Under the pieces are notes generated by a model. It had not been told where the DNA came from and made no database searches. It saw only the letters and a program-made list of their open reading frames with translations. From Pseudomonas sp. Q1-7 (GTDB taxonomy: Bacteria > Pseudomonadota > Gammaproteobacteria > Pseudomonadales > Pseudomonadaceae): a DNA stretch of 64,000 nt. A program made the position numbers and the translations under genes. Shown in pieces: positions 37,759 through 46,449 of this stretch; the first letter of the stretch is position 1, and every line of letters begins with the position of its first letter. Location: positions 5,596,501 through 5,660,500 of the forward strand of contig NZ_CP116304.1 of the NCBI RefSeq assembly GCF_028010285.1, written 5' to 3'.

Positions 37759-38307
37759 TCAGAAATTCGCCGGCGTGGTGGCGCTGATCAGGCGTGCCGG
37801 AGCGTCGAACGGGTTGCGGAAACGATGCGGTTTGCTGCTTTCGAAGTAGTAACTGTCGCCGGGCTCGAGGATGTACACCTCGCTGCCGATGGTCAGTTCC
37901 AGGCGGCCTTCCACCAGCATGCCGGCCTCTTCGCCGTCATGGGCGTACATCTCGTCACCGGTGTCGGAACCGGGCGGATAAGTCTCGTCGAGGAACGCCA
38001 GGGCGCGGCTGGGATGGGCCTTGCCCACCAGTTTCATGGTGACGGCGCCGCTGCAGATATCGGTGAGTTCGGAAGCCCGATAAACCACCTGGACCTGGTT
38101 TTCCTGCTCGAGATCGAGGGAGAAGAACTCCACCAGCGACATGGGAATGCCACCCAGCACCTTTTTCAGCGAGCTGATGGAAGGGCTGACACTGTTCTTC
38201 TCGATCATGGAAATCGTGCTGTTGGTGACACCCGCGCGCTTGGCGAGCTCACGCTGGGACAGGCCTTTCAGCTTACGGATGGCTTGCAGTCGAACACCGA
38301 CGTCCAA
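37759..38307 (-). CDS. pauR: Polyamine-catabolism repressor PauR (XRE-cupin)
   Basis: A 182-residue regulator with an N-terminal XRE HTH (RLQAIRKLKGLSQRELAKRA, then GVTNSTISMIEKNSVSPSISSLKKVL) and a C-terminal cupin sensor domain (about 105-180: GDEMYAHDGEEAGMLVEGRL). In P. aeruginosa PauR represses the pau and related genes for putrescine, cadaverine and spermidine use until polyamines bind. The start is TTG, chosen because AAGGAGG sits nine bases upstream. Likely targets in this window are the oxidase, KauB and transaminase genes at 42-48 kb. Confidence 0.9.
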   Translation of the reverse strand: MDVGVRLQAIRKLKGLSQRELAKRAGVTNSTISMIEKNSVSPSISSLKKVLGGIPMSLVEFFSLDLEQENQVQVVYRASELTDICSGAVTMKLVGKAHPSRALAFLDETYPPGSDTGDEMYAHDGEEAGMLVEGRLELTIGSEVYILEPGDSYYFESSKPHRFRNPFDAPARLISATTPANF

Positions 38308-38507
38308 TGGCGGGCTCCTCCTTGGGGATCAGGGGTGGTCACGGTCGCCGTATCATGGCAACAGCGTTCAGTATTTACAACACGTGGGCTGTCGATACTG
38401 CGTGAACTTTCCCCGTCCCGAGAAATATCCCAGTAGAAGTAATGACTTGCCAGATAACGTCGGCGAAATGATCGATTTCCTGATCACTCCGCCATCAATC
38501 GGGCTGA

Positions 38508-39575
38508 TCAGACGTAGACGAGCGGCACCCGGCGCAGGTTGCAGAAGATCTGGTAGGGAATGGTGCCGGCCGCGGCGGCCACGTCGCTGGCCAGTACCGC
38601 GTTGCCCCAGAGTTCCACGCGGCTGCCGAGACCGGCCTCGGGCAGGTCGGTGAGGTCGACCGTGAGCATGTCCATGGACACGCGGCCGATCAGCCGGCTC
38701 GGTCGACCGTCGATGCTCACCGGCGTACCGGTGGGCGCGTGGCGCGGGTAGCCATCGGCATACCCCATGGCGACCACGCCGACGCGGGTCGGGCGTTCGG
38801 TGACGAACTTGGCGCCATAGCCCACCGGCTGGCCGGCGGGCAGCTCGCGCACGCTGATGATCTTCGATTCCAGGGTCATCACCGGCTTCAGGCGTTCCGC
38901 CAGCGGCTGGGCCTGCTCGAAAGGCGTGGCGCCGTAGAGCATGATGCCGGGGCGCACCCAGTCGCTCGGCACCTGCGGCCAACCGAGGACGGCAGGCGAA
39001 TTGCGCAGGCTGACTTCGGCTTCGAGCCCGGCGCGGGCCTGCTCGAAGACGGCGACCTGCTCGACGCTGCTGGCGCAATCCAGCTCATCGGCCCGGGCGA
39101 AGTGGCTCATCAGCACGATCTTCTCGACCTTGCCGCCGGCCAGCAGGCGCTGATGGGCGTCGCGGTACTCGGCCGGGTGCAGGCCGACGCGGTGCATGCC
39201 CGAATCCAGCTTGAGCCAGACGGTCAGCGGCTTACGCACGGCAGCGCGCTCGATAGCCTCCAGCTGCCAATTGGCGTGCACGACCGTCCAGAAGTCGTGT
39301 TCCTGGATCAGTTCCAGTTCATCGGCCTCGAAGAAGCCTTCCAGCAGCAGCACCGGCTTGCGGATGCCCGCCGCGCGCAGTTGCAGCGCTTCCTCGATGC
39401 AGGCCACGGCGAAACCATTGGCCTCGGACTCCAGGGCCTGGGCACAGCGCACGGCACCATGGCCGTAGGCGTCGGCCTTGACCACGGCGAGGGCCTTGGC
39501 GCCGCTGACTTCGCGGGCGAGGCGGTAGTTGTGACGCAGGGCTTCGAGGTCGATCAGGGCACGGGCGGGACGCAT
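38508..39575 (-). CDS. dadX: Catabolic alanine racemase
   Basis: DadX converts L- to D-alanine, which DadA then oxidises. The 355-residue PLP enzyme begins [20 protein letters not shown]. Its PLP lysine is Lys33 in [11 protein letters not shown], and the second catalytic Tyr is in [10 protein letters not shown]. The frame is open for 60 codons upstream, but those codons cover the terminator after the rid gene. It is the last gene of the dadA-rid-dadX set. Confidence 0.95.
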   Translation of the reverse strand: MRPARALIDLEALRHNYRLAREVSGAKALAVVKADAYGHGAVRCAQALESEANGFAVACIEEALQLRAAGIRKPVLLLEGFFEADELELIQEHDFWTVVHANWQLEAIERAAVRKPLTVWLKLDSGMHRVGLHPAEYRDAHQRLLAGGKVEKIVLMSHFARADELDCASSVEQVAVFEQARAGLEAEVSLRNSPAVLGWPQVPSDWVRPGIMLYGATPFEQAQPLAERLKPVMTLESKIISVRELPAGQPVGYGAKFVTERPTRVGVVAMGYADGYPRHAPTGTPVSIDGRPSRLIGRVSMDMLTVDLTDLPEAGLGSRVELWGNAVLASDVAAAAGTIPYQIFCNLRRVPLVYV

Positions 39576-39606
39576 GGCGAGGGCTTCTTCTCGTTTGATC
39601 GGGCGG

Positions 39607-39630
39607 AAAAAACCCGGTGCGAACACCGGG
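39607..39630 (-). terminator. Hairpin between rid and dadX
   Basis: CCCGGTG / CACCGGG is a seven-base stem with a four-base loop. On the minus strand it is followed by six T. It has the form of a real terminator placed inside the dad operon, so dadX may be made at a reduced level. Confidence 0.75.
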
Positions 39631-39643
39631 CTGAGCAAAAAAC

Positions 39644-39997
39644 TTAAGGCAGTGCGGCGATGACCGTCATTTCCACCAGCACGTCGGGCGAATACAGCTT
39701 CGCCTCGACACAGGCACGGGCCGGGGCGGCGCCCTTCGGTACCCAGGCGTCCCACACCGCATTCATCGCGGCGTAGTCGGCTTCCATGTCCTTGAGGTAG
39801 ATGGTCACCGAGAGGATGCGGCTCTTGTCGGTGCCGGCCTCGGCCAGCATCGCATCGATGGCGGCCAGGGTCTCGCGGGTCTGCTGGCCGACACCCTCGC
39901 TGTGCTTCTCATCCAGTTGGCCGGCCAGGTAGACGGTGCCGTTGTGGATGACGATTTCGCTGTAGCGGGTTTCAGTGCGCAGGCGCTGGATTGACAT
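39644..39997 (-). CDS. RidA-family protein
   Basis: A 117-residue protein of the YjgF/YER057c/UK114 (Rid) family. Conserved parts include [11 protein letters not shown] and the C-terminal [21 protein letters not shown], whose Arg binds the carboxylate of imine substrates. Rid proteins hydrolyse reactive enamines/imines. Here it would clear the imino acid released by DadA. It starts inside the last 26 bases of dadA, so the two are probably translationally coupled. Confidence 0.93.
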   Translation of the reverse strand: MSIQRLRTETRYSEIVIHNGTVYLAGQLDEKHSEGVGQQTRETLAAIDAMLAEAGTDKSRILSVTIYLKDMEADYAAMNAVWDAWVPKGAAPARACVEAKLYSPDVLVEMTVIAALP

Positions 39998-41270
39998 TGT
40001 TCGGGGTCTCCTTGGAATTGCCATAACGGAAGATGTCCAGGCCTTCGGCGCTGATCTGCGGACGCTTGCGCGCCATCAGGTCGGCGAGCAGGCGGCCGGA
40101 ACCGCAGGCCATGGTCCAGCCAAGGGTACCGTGCCCGGTGTTGAGGAACAGGTTGCGGAACGGCGTTGCCCCCACGATCGGCGTGCCGTCCGGGGTGGCC
40201 GGGCGCAGGCCGGTCCAGAAATTGGCCTGGGACAGGTCGCCACCCTCCGGGTAGAGGTCGGCGGTGATCATTTCCAGGGTGTCGCGGCGAGCCGGGTTCA
40301 GGTCCAGATTGAAGCCGGTGATCTCGGCCATGCCGCCCACGCGGATGCGCTTGTCGAAACGGGTGATGGCGACCTTGTAGGTCTCGTCGAGAATGGTCGA
40401 GGTCGGAGCCATGGCCGGATTGGTGATCGGCACGGTCAGCGAATAACCCTTGAGCGGATAGACCGGGGCCTTGATGCCCAGCGGCTTGAGCATTTGCGGG
40501 GTGTAGCTGCCGAGGGCCAGCACGTAGCGATCGGCGGTTTCCAGCTTGCCGTCGATCCACACGCCGTTGATGCGATCGCCGGCGAAGTCCAGGCGCTCGA
40601 TGTTCTGGCCGAAGCGGAATTCCACGCCCAGTTTCACCGCCATTTCGGCGAGGCGGGTGGTGAACAGCTGGCAGTCGCCGGTCTGGTCGTTGGGCAGGCG
40701 CAGGGCGCCGGCCAGCTTGTGCTTGACCTTGGCCAGGGCCGGCTCGACGCGGGCAATACCCTCGCGGTCGAGCAGTTCGTAGGGCACGCCGGAGGCTTCG
40801 AGCACGGCGATGTCCTTGGCTGCGGCATCGACCTGAGCCTGGGTGCGGAACAGCTGGGTGGTCCCGAGCGCGCGGCCTTCATAGCTGATGCCAGTTTCAG
40901 CGCGCAGCTCGTCGAGGCAGTCGCGGCTGTACTCGGACAGGCGCACCATGCGCTCCTTGTTCACCGCATAGCGGGCGGCGGTGCAGTTGCGCAGCATCTG
41001 CGTCATCCACAGGTACTGGTCGATGTCGCTGGTGGTGCGAATGGCCAGCGGCGCGTGCTGCTGCAGCATCCACTTGACGGCTTTCAGCGGCACGCCGGGG
41101 GCGGCCCAAGGCGAGGCGTAGCCCGGGGAAACCTGGCCGGCGTTGGCGAAGCTGGTTTCCATGGCCACGGCGTTCTGGCGGTCGACCACGACCACCTCGA
41201 ACCCTGCCTGGGCCAGGTAATAGGCGCTTGTCGTACCGATCACACCACTGCCAAGGACCATCACTCGCAT
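39972..41270 (-). CDS. dadA: D-amino-acid dehydrogenase small subunit
   Basis: DadA is a membrane-associated FAD enzyme that oxidises D-alanine and other D-amino acids to keto acids and feeds electrons to the quinone pool. The 432-residue protein starts [26 protein letters not shown], with the FAD GxGxxG motif. Later conserved parts include [21 protein letters not shown] and [20 protein letters not shown]. It is divergent from lrp/dadR, whose product activates it in P. aeruginosa. Inverted repeats in the 158-base gap are candidate Lrp sites. Confidence 0.96.
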   Translation of the reverse strand: MRVMVLGSGVIGTTSAYYLAQAGFEVVVVDRQNAVAMETSFANAGQVSPGYASPWAAPGVPLKAVKWMLQQHAPLAIRTTSDIDQYLWMTQMLRNCTAARYAVNKERMVRLSEYSRDCLDELRAETGISYEGRALGTTQLFRTQAQVDAAAKDIAVLEASGVPYELLDREGIARVEPALAKVKHKLAGALRLPNDQTGDCQLFTTRLAEMAVKLGVEFRFGQNIERLDFAGDRINGVWIDGKLETADRYVLALGSYTPQMLKPLGIKAPVYPLKGYSLTVPITNPAMAPTSTILDETYKVAITRFDKRIRVGGMAEITGFNLDLNPARRDTLEMITADLYPEGGDLSQANFWTGLRPATPDGTPIVGATPFRNLFLNTGHGTLGWTMACGSGRLLADLMARKRPQISAEGLDIFRYGNSKETPNNVNPAPAH

Positions 41271-41364
41271 GTCTGTCTCCAGTCGCGACGGGGAATCCGC
41301 TGCGTTTGTTATTTTGAGCGTTACTGGCGCGAAGTATAGGGAGACAGCACCAGTGATATTCACT

Positions 41365-41380
41365 ATATAGAAAGCTATAT
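41365..41380. promoter_or_regulatory. Candidate Lrp/DadR site in the dadA-lrp gap
   Basis: ATATAG-AAAG-CTATAT is a perfect dyad in the AT-rich centre of the divergent dadA/lrp promoter region. Lrp-family regulators bind such AT-rich short palindromes. The exact site is inferred. Confidence 0.45.
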
Positions 41381-41428
41381 TTGGCGATAATTCTCGGCAG
41401 AATACGCTCCAGCGGAGGGGCATCCACC

Positions 41429-41917
41429 ATGCGCACCCAGCATCAGTCCCGGCGTGAACTGGACAAGATAGACCGGAATATTTTACGAATCCTGCAGGAG
41501 GACGGCCGCATCTCCTTCACCGAACTGGGCGAGCGCGTCGGGCTTTCCACCACACCGTGCACCGAGCGCGTCCGCCGTCTGGAGCGCGAGGGCATCATTC
41601 TCGGCTACAACGCCCGGCTCAATCCGCAGCACTTGAAGGCCAGCCTGCTGGTGTTCGTCGAAATCAGCCTGGACTACAAGTCCGGCGACACCTTCGAGGA
41701 GTTCCGCCGCGCCGTGCTCAAGCTGCCCCACGTGCTGGAATGCCACCTGGTGTCGGGCGACTTCGACTACCTGGTGAAGGCGCGGATCAACGAGATGGCG
41801 TCCTACCGCAAACTGCTCGGCGACATCCTGCTGAAGCTGCCCCACGTGCGCGAATCCAAGTCCTACATCGTCATGGAAGAAGTGAAGGAATCACTGAACC
41901 TGCCGATTCCGGACTGA
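41429..41917 (+). CDS. dadR: Lrp-family regulator (DadR)
   Basis: A 162-residue Lrp/AsnC protein. The N-terminal HTH spans [20 protein letters not shown] and [20 protein letters not shown], and the C-terminal RAM domain holds the effector pocket ([19 protein letters not shown]). In P. aeruginosa it is needed to induce dadAX by L-alanine. The start [15 protein letters not shown] follows GCGGAGG. It is divergent from dadA. From memory P. aeruginosa has extra genes between the two that are absent here. Confidence 0.94.
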   Translation: MRTQHQSRRELDKIDRNILRILQEDGRISFTELGERVGLSTTPCTERVRRLEREGIILGYNARLNPQHLKASLLVFVEISLDYKSGDTFEEFRRAVLKLPHVLECHLVSGDFDYLVKARINEMASYRKLLGDILLKLPHVRESKSYIVMEEVKESLNLPIPD

Positions 41918-42016
41918 TTTGTTACGAGCGTTCCGAACCCCTTGGCAGGCTCGGGGGGTTCGCCTTATCCTGCCCGGGCGTTAAATTTTCCAAACAATAA
42001 AATCAGGATTTCGCAC

Positions 42017-43339
42017 ATGAACGCCCGCGTTCGCCTCCCGGTGCACACCGAACATCACGCCCCCTCCTATTACGCCGCGACCGCCAATCGGCGCATCGAC
42101 TACCCGCCCCTGGCGGGCGAGGAGCTGGCCGACGTGTGCATTGTCGGTGGCGGCTTCTCCGGGCTGAACACCGCGATCGAGCTGGCCCGGCGCGGCCGTT
42201 CGGTGGTGCTGCTGGAGGCCCGGCAAATCGGCTGGGGCGCCAGCGGGCGCAACGGCGGGCAGTTGATCCGCGGCGTCGGGCATGGCGTCGAACAGTTCGA
42301 GTCGGTGATCGGCGCCGACGGCGTACGTGCCCTCAAGCTGATGGGCCTGGAAGCGGTGGAAATCGTCCGCCGCCGCGTCGAGGAATTTTCCATCGACTGC
42401 GACCTGACCTGGGGCTACTGCGACCTGGCCAACAAGCCCAGCCATCTCGCCGGCTTCGCGGAAGACGTGGAAGAGCTGAAAAGCCTCGGCTACCGCCACG
42501 AGCTGCGTCTGGTGCAACCCGGCGAGATGCGCAGCGTGGTGGGCTCGGACCGATACGCCGGTGGCCTGATCGACATGGGCTCCGGCCACCTGCACCCTCT
42601 CAACCTGGCCCTCGGCGAGGCGGCCGCGGCGCAGTCCCTCGGCGTGCGCCTGTTCGAGCATTCGGCGGTCAACCGTATCGACTACGGCGCGGAAGTGAAG
42701 GTGCATACCGCCCAGGGCCAGGTTCGCGCCAAGACCCTGGTGCTGGGCTGCAACGCCTACATGAACGAGCTCAACGCCACGCTCGGCGGCAAGGTGCTGC
42801 CGGCCGGCAGCTATGTGATCGCCACCGAGCCGCTGCCCGCCGACCTCGCCCATGAGCTGCTGCCGCAGAACATGGCGGTCTGCGATCAGCGCGTGGCACT
42901 GGACTACTATCGCCTCTCCGCCGACAACCGCCTGCTGTTCGGCGGCGCTTGTCACTATTCGGGACGCGACCCGGCGGATATCGCCGCCTACATGCGGCCG
43001 AAGATGCTCAAGGTTTTCCCCAGGCTGGAGAGCGTCCGCATCGACTACCAGTGGGGTGGCATGATCGGCATCGGCGCCAACCGCCTGCCGCAGATCGGCA
43101 GGCTGCCGGACCAGCCCAACGTCTACTTCGCCCAGGCCTATTCCGGCCACGGGGTGAACGCCACCCACTTGGCCGGCCAGTTGCTGGCCGAGGCCATCTG
43201 CGGCGAGCAGGGCAGCGGCTTCGACATCTTCGCGCGGGTGCCGCACATCACCTTCCCCGGTGGCCGTCACCTGCGTTCGCCGCTGCTGGCGCTGGGCATG
43301 CTCTGGTATCGGATGAAGGAAGCGGTGGGGGTCGTCTGA
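42017..43339 (+). CDS. FAD-dependent amine oxidase (PauB/PuuB-like)
   Basis: A 440-residue DAO-family flavoprotein. The FAD motif DVCIVGGGFSGLNTAIELARRG lies near residues 40-60, and the conserved GASGRNGGQ follows. The C-terminal GHGVNATHLAGQLLAEAI segment is typical of gamma-glutamylputrescine oxidases. In P. aeruginosa the gene at this place (PA5309, pauB4) oxidises gamma-glutamylated polyamines. It lies between dadR and a convergent MFS gene, near kauB and pauR. The exact substrate cannot be read from the sequence. Confidence 0.9.
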   Translation: MNARVRLPVHTEHHAPSYYAATANRRIDYPPLAGEELADVCIVGGGFSGLNTAIELARRGRSVVLLEARQIGWGASGRNGGQLIRGVGHGVEQFESVIGADGVRALKLMGLEAVEIVRRRVEEFSIDCDLTWGYCDLANKPSHLAGFAEDVEELKSLGYRHELRLVQPGEMRSVVGSDRYAGGLIDMGSGHLHPLNLALGEAAAAQSLGVRLFEHSAVNRIDYGAEVKVHTAQGQVRAKTLVLGCNAYMNELNATLGGKVLPAGSYVIATEPLPADLAHELLPQNMAVCDQRVALDYYRLSADNRLLFGGACHYSGRDPADIAAYMRPKMLKVFPRLESVRIDYQWGGMIGIGANRLPQIGRLPDQPNVYFAQAYSGHGVNATHLAGQLLAEAICGEQGSGFDIFARVPHITFPGGRHLRSPLLALGMLWYRMKEAVGVV

Positions 43340-43347
43340 TCCCCTTT

Positions 43348-43376
43348 GGTGGAAATCCGTCACACGGATTTCCACC
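43348..43376. repeat. Perfect 13-base palindrome between convergent genes
   Basis: GGTGGAAATCCGT-CAC-ACGGATTTCCACC is a perfect stem just past the oxidase stop and before the convergent MFS stop. It lacks a U run but can act as a barrier or mRNA end. A common extragenic repeat (GATGGGTTTCGCAGGCTC...) follows it to about 43435. Confidence 0.7.
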
Positions 43377-43443
43377 CTACGATTGCGCCCCGGCCACGTT
43401 GATGGGTTTCGCAGGCTCTACCCATCCTACCTGGGCACGAATT

Positions 43444-44595
43444 TTAATCGGGAATTGCCTCGGCGCCGTCCTCGAATAGCTCACGGGTCCAGGCCAGCCA
43501 GACGAAGCCGGCGGCGCCGAGGGCCATCATCAGCGGCAGCGCATGGCCGGTGGCCCACTGGCTCACGGCGCCGGTCACCAGCGGCCCCACCAGGCAGCCG
43601 ATCCCCCAGAGCTGGGCGATGTGGGCATTGGCCCGCACCAGTTCATCATCCCGGTAGCGCTCGCCGATCAGGATCAGCGCCAAGGTGAACAGACCACCCG
43701 CACTGGCGCCGAACAGCACCCAGACCGGCCAGATCAGCGGTGTGTGCAGCAGCAGCGGAATGGCCAGGCTGCTCACCAGCAGCAGGACGCCACAGGCGCG
43801 GAACAGATTCAGCCGCGACAGGCGATCGGCCAGCCAGCCGATGGGCAACTGCAAGGCGGCATCGCCCACCACCACCACGCTGGCCATCAGCAGCGCGACT
43901 TCCTGGGTGAAGCCCTGGCGCAAGCCATAGATCGGCAGCAGGGTCAGCATCATGGCCTCGAAGGCGGCGAACAGCACCACCGCCCAGGCGATGGTCGGCA
44001 GCCGCGCGCAGAAGGACCAGAGCCCGCGCCCCGAGGCGCTGTGGGCATCGACCCTGGGCGCACCGGTACGGCCGAGCAGCAACAGGGAGCCCCCGACCAG
44101 CAGGCCGGTGCCGGTCCAGAAGCCCGAATCGTTGCCGGTGCCGAGGGCGCTCAGCAGCAGCGGGCCACAGAGCTGGCTCAGGGCATATCCGGTGCCATAC
44201 AACGCCACCAGCCGGCCACGCCACTCCTCCACGGCCAACTGATTGATCCAGCTCTCGCCAAGGATGAACACCACGGTCAGGGCGATGCCGATCAGCAGGC
44301 GCAGCACCAGCCAGACCGGGTAGGACTGCACCAGCGCCAGCAGGGCCACCGACAGAGCGCCCACCAACAGGCACAGCTGCATCAGGGTGGTGGTCCCCAG
44401 GCGGGCCGCGAGGCGCCCGGCCAATACGGCACCGAGCAGCACGCCGACGGCCGGCGTCGCCGCCATCACGCCGATGGCGAAGGTGTCGTAGCCCCAGCCT
44501 TCCAGGCGCAACGACACCAGCGGCATGGTCACGCCCAGCGCGAGGCCAATGCTGATGACGGCGCCGCAGACCGCGAAATAGGTTCCCCAACGCAT
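43444..44595 (-). CDS. Major facilitator transporter (YcaD/sugar-type)
   Basis: A 383-residue protein with twelve predicted membrane segments. The first half has GRLAARLGTTTLMQ, the loop 2-3 motif of MFS carriers, and GESWINQLAVEEWRGRLVALYGTGYA. It resembles the YcaD-like group of small MFS permeases. Start MRWGTYFAVCGAV is chosen over an upstream ATG 13 codons away. The substrate is unknown; its place between the polyamine oxidase and kauB suggests amine or amino-acid transport. It is preceded by the kauB terminator, so it has its own promoter or depends on read-through. Confidence 0.88.
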   Translation of the reverse strand: MRWGTYFAVCGAVISIGLALGVTMPLVSLRLEGWGYDTFAIGVMAATPAVGVLLGAVLAGRLAARLGTTTLMQLCLLVGALSVALLALVQSYPVWLVLRLLIGIALTVVFILGESWINQLAVEEWRGRLVALYGTGYALSQLCGPLLLSALGTGNDSGFWTGTGLLVGGSLLLLGRTGAPRVDAHSASGRGLWSFCARLPTIAWAVVLFAAFEAMMLTLLPIYGLRQGFTQEVALLMASVVVVGDAALQLPIGWLADRLSRLNLFRACGVLLLVSSLAIPLLLHTPLIWPVWVLFGASAGGLFTLALILIGERYRDDELVRANAHIAQLWGIGCLVGPLVTGAVSQWATGHALPLMMALGAAGFVWLAWTRELFEDGAEAIPD

Positions 44596-44632
44596 GGCCG
44601 ATGTCCTCCCGTTCCGTGTGGGGCTACAAAGC

Positions 44633-44666
44633 AAAAAGGCCGGGTTCCAAAAATGGAAACCCGGCC
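44633..44666 (-). terminator. Terminator after kauB
   Basis: GGCCGGGTT.CC and GG.AACCCGGCC form a long stem with one bulge, followed on the minus strand by TTTTT. It lies 60 bases beyond the kauB stop. Confidence 0.88.
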
Positions 44667-44725
44667 GCAGGCGTGGCTCGTAGAGCCGGCCCCTCGCACT
44701 GCGAGGGGCGGACCTCAGTGTGGAA

Positions 44726-46219
44726 TCAGAGCTTGATCCAGGTGGCTTTCAGCTCGGTGTACTTGTCGAACGCGTGCAGCGACTTGTCGCGGCCGTTGCC
44801 GGACTGCTTGAAGCCGCCGAAGGGCGCGGTCATGTCGCCGCCGTCGTACTGGTTGATCCAGACGCTGCCGGCGCGCAGGGCCTTGCCAATCAGGTGGGCG
44901 CGGGACAGGTTGCTGGTCCACACCGCCGCGGCCAGGCCGTAGATGGTGTCGTTGGCGATGGCGACCGCTTCGGCGTCGCTGTCGAAGGCGATCACCGACA
45001 GCACCGGGCCGAAGATTTCTTCCTTGGCGATGCGCATGGCGTTGTCCACGCCGTCGAAGATGGTCGGCTCGACGTAGGTGCCGCCGGTTTCTTCCAGCAC
45101 GCGCTTGCCGCCAGCCACCAGCTTGGCGCCGTCGTCATGGCCGGCCTGGATGTAGGACAGCACGTTGTTCATCTGGGTGGTGTCCACCAGGGCGCCGACG
45201 TTGGTCGCCGGGTCCAGCGGGTTGCCCGGTTTCCAGGCCTTGATTGCTTCGACCACCATGGGCACGAACTTGTCCTTGATGGAGCGCTCCACCAGCAGGC
45301 GCGAACCGGCGGTGCAGACTTCGCCCTGGTTGAAGGCGATGGCGCCCGCAGCGGCTTCGGCGGCGGCCTGCAGGTCAGGGGCGTCGGCGAAGACGATGTT
45401 CGGGCTCTTGCCGCCGGCTTCCAGCCAGACGCGCTTCATGTTGGACTCGCCGGCGTAGATCATCAGTTGCTTGGCGATCTTGGTGGAGCCGGTGAAGACC
45501 AGGGTGTCGACGTCCATGTGCAGGGCCAGAGCCTTGCCCACGGTGTGGCCGAAGCCCGGCAGCACGTTGAACACACCGGCCGGGATGCCGGCTTCGATGG
45601 CCAGTTGGGCGATGCGGATGCCGGTCAGCGGCGACTTCTCGGACGGCTTGAGGACGATGGAGTTGCCGGTGGCCAGGGCCGGACCGAGTTTCCAGCAGGT
45701 CATCAGCAGGGGGAAGTTCCACGGCACGATGGCGGCGACCACGCCCACCGGCTCGCGGGTCACAAGGCCCAGCTCGTTGTGCGGGGTGGCGGCGACTTCG
45801 TCGTAGATCTTGTCGATAGCCTCGCCGCTCCAGCGGATGGCGCGGGACGCAGACGGGACGTCGACACTCAGGGAATCGCCGATCGGCTTGCCCATGTCCA
45901 GGGTTTCCAGCAGGGCCAGCTCCTCGGCATGGGCGTCGATCAGCTCGGCGAAGCGGATCATCACCGCCTTGCGCTTGACCGGTGCCAGGCGCGACCACAC
46001 GCCGGATTCGAACACCGCGCGGGCATCCTTCACCGCCAACTCGGCGTCGGCCAGGTCACAACTGGCGACCTTGCCCAGCAGGCGGCCATCGACCGGGCTG
46101 ATGCAGTCGAAGGTCTCGCCGGAAACGGCGTGGGTGTACTCGCCATGGATGAAGGCGCGGGTCTCGATCTGCACGGACTTGGCGCGTTGTTCCCAGTCAG
46201 CACGGGTCAGGGTGGTCAT
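44726..46219 (-). CDS. kauB: NAD-dependent aminoaldehyde dehydrogenase KauB
   Basis: KauB oxidises gamma-aminobutyraldehyde, guanidinobutyraldehyde and similar aldehydes made from polyamines and agmatine. The 497-residue protein carries the aldehyde dehydrogenase set: VPWNFPLLMTCWKLGPAL, the NAD motif FTGSTKIAKQLM, catalytic Glu in WLEAGGKSPNIVF, and catalytic Cys in NQGEVCTAGSRL. It is divergent from the transaminase gene, with a 230-base AT-rich regulatory region between them. It is the counterpart of P. aeruginosa PA5312. Confidence 0.95.
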   Translation of the reverse strand: MTTLTRADWEQRAKSVQIETRAFIHGEYTHAVSGETFDCISPVDGRLLGKVASCDLADAELAVKDARAVFESGVWSRLAPVKRKAVMIRFAELIDAHAEELALLETLDMGKPIGDSLSVDVPSASRAIRWSGEAIDKIYDEVAATPHNELGLVTREPVGVVAAIVPWNFPLLMTCWKLGPALATGNSIVLKPSEKSPLTGIRIAQLAIEAGIPAGVFNVLPGFGHTVGKALALHMDVDTLVFTGSTKIAKQLMIYAGESNMKRVWLEAGGKSPNIVFADAPDLQAAAEAAAGAIAFNQGEVCTAGSRLLVERSIKDKFVPMVVEAIKAWKPGNPLDPATNVGALVDTTQMNNVLSYIQAGHDDGAKLVAGGKRVLEETGGTYVEPTIFDGVDNAMRIAKEEIFGPVLSVIAFDSDAEAVAIANDTIYGLAAAVWTSNLSRAHLIGKALRAGSVWINQYDGGDMTAPFGGFKQSGNGRDKSLHAFDKYTELKATWIKL

Positions 46220-46376
46220 GGAGCTTTCCTCTTATTAGAAAGAGTGCCGCCAGCTCAGGGCATGCACTGTCAAAAATTCTGCAAGGCCTACCTACGCATG
46301 GCCATCCTCGCAACCCTAAACCAGACGGGCCAGCCTTTTCAATATATTTTACAGATGACCACTAAACACCCTTGTC

Positions 46377-46396
46377 ATGTTCGTTATATTAAACAT
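46377..46396. promoter_or_regulatory. Dyad in the kauB-transaminase promoter region
   Basis: ATGTT-N10-AACAT with an AT-rich spacer lies 54 bases before the transaminase start and 158 before kauB. It is a candidate operator for PauR or another regulator of the divergent pair. No protein can be assigned from the sequence. Confidence 0.4.
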
Positions 46397-46449
46397 AGAC
46401 TCCGGCGAAATCACTACGACACCTTACCTCGCCTTTTCTGGTAGCCCCG

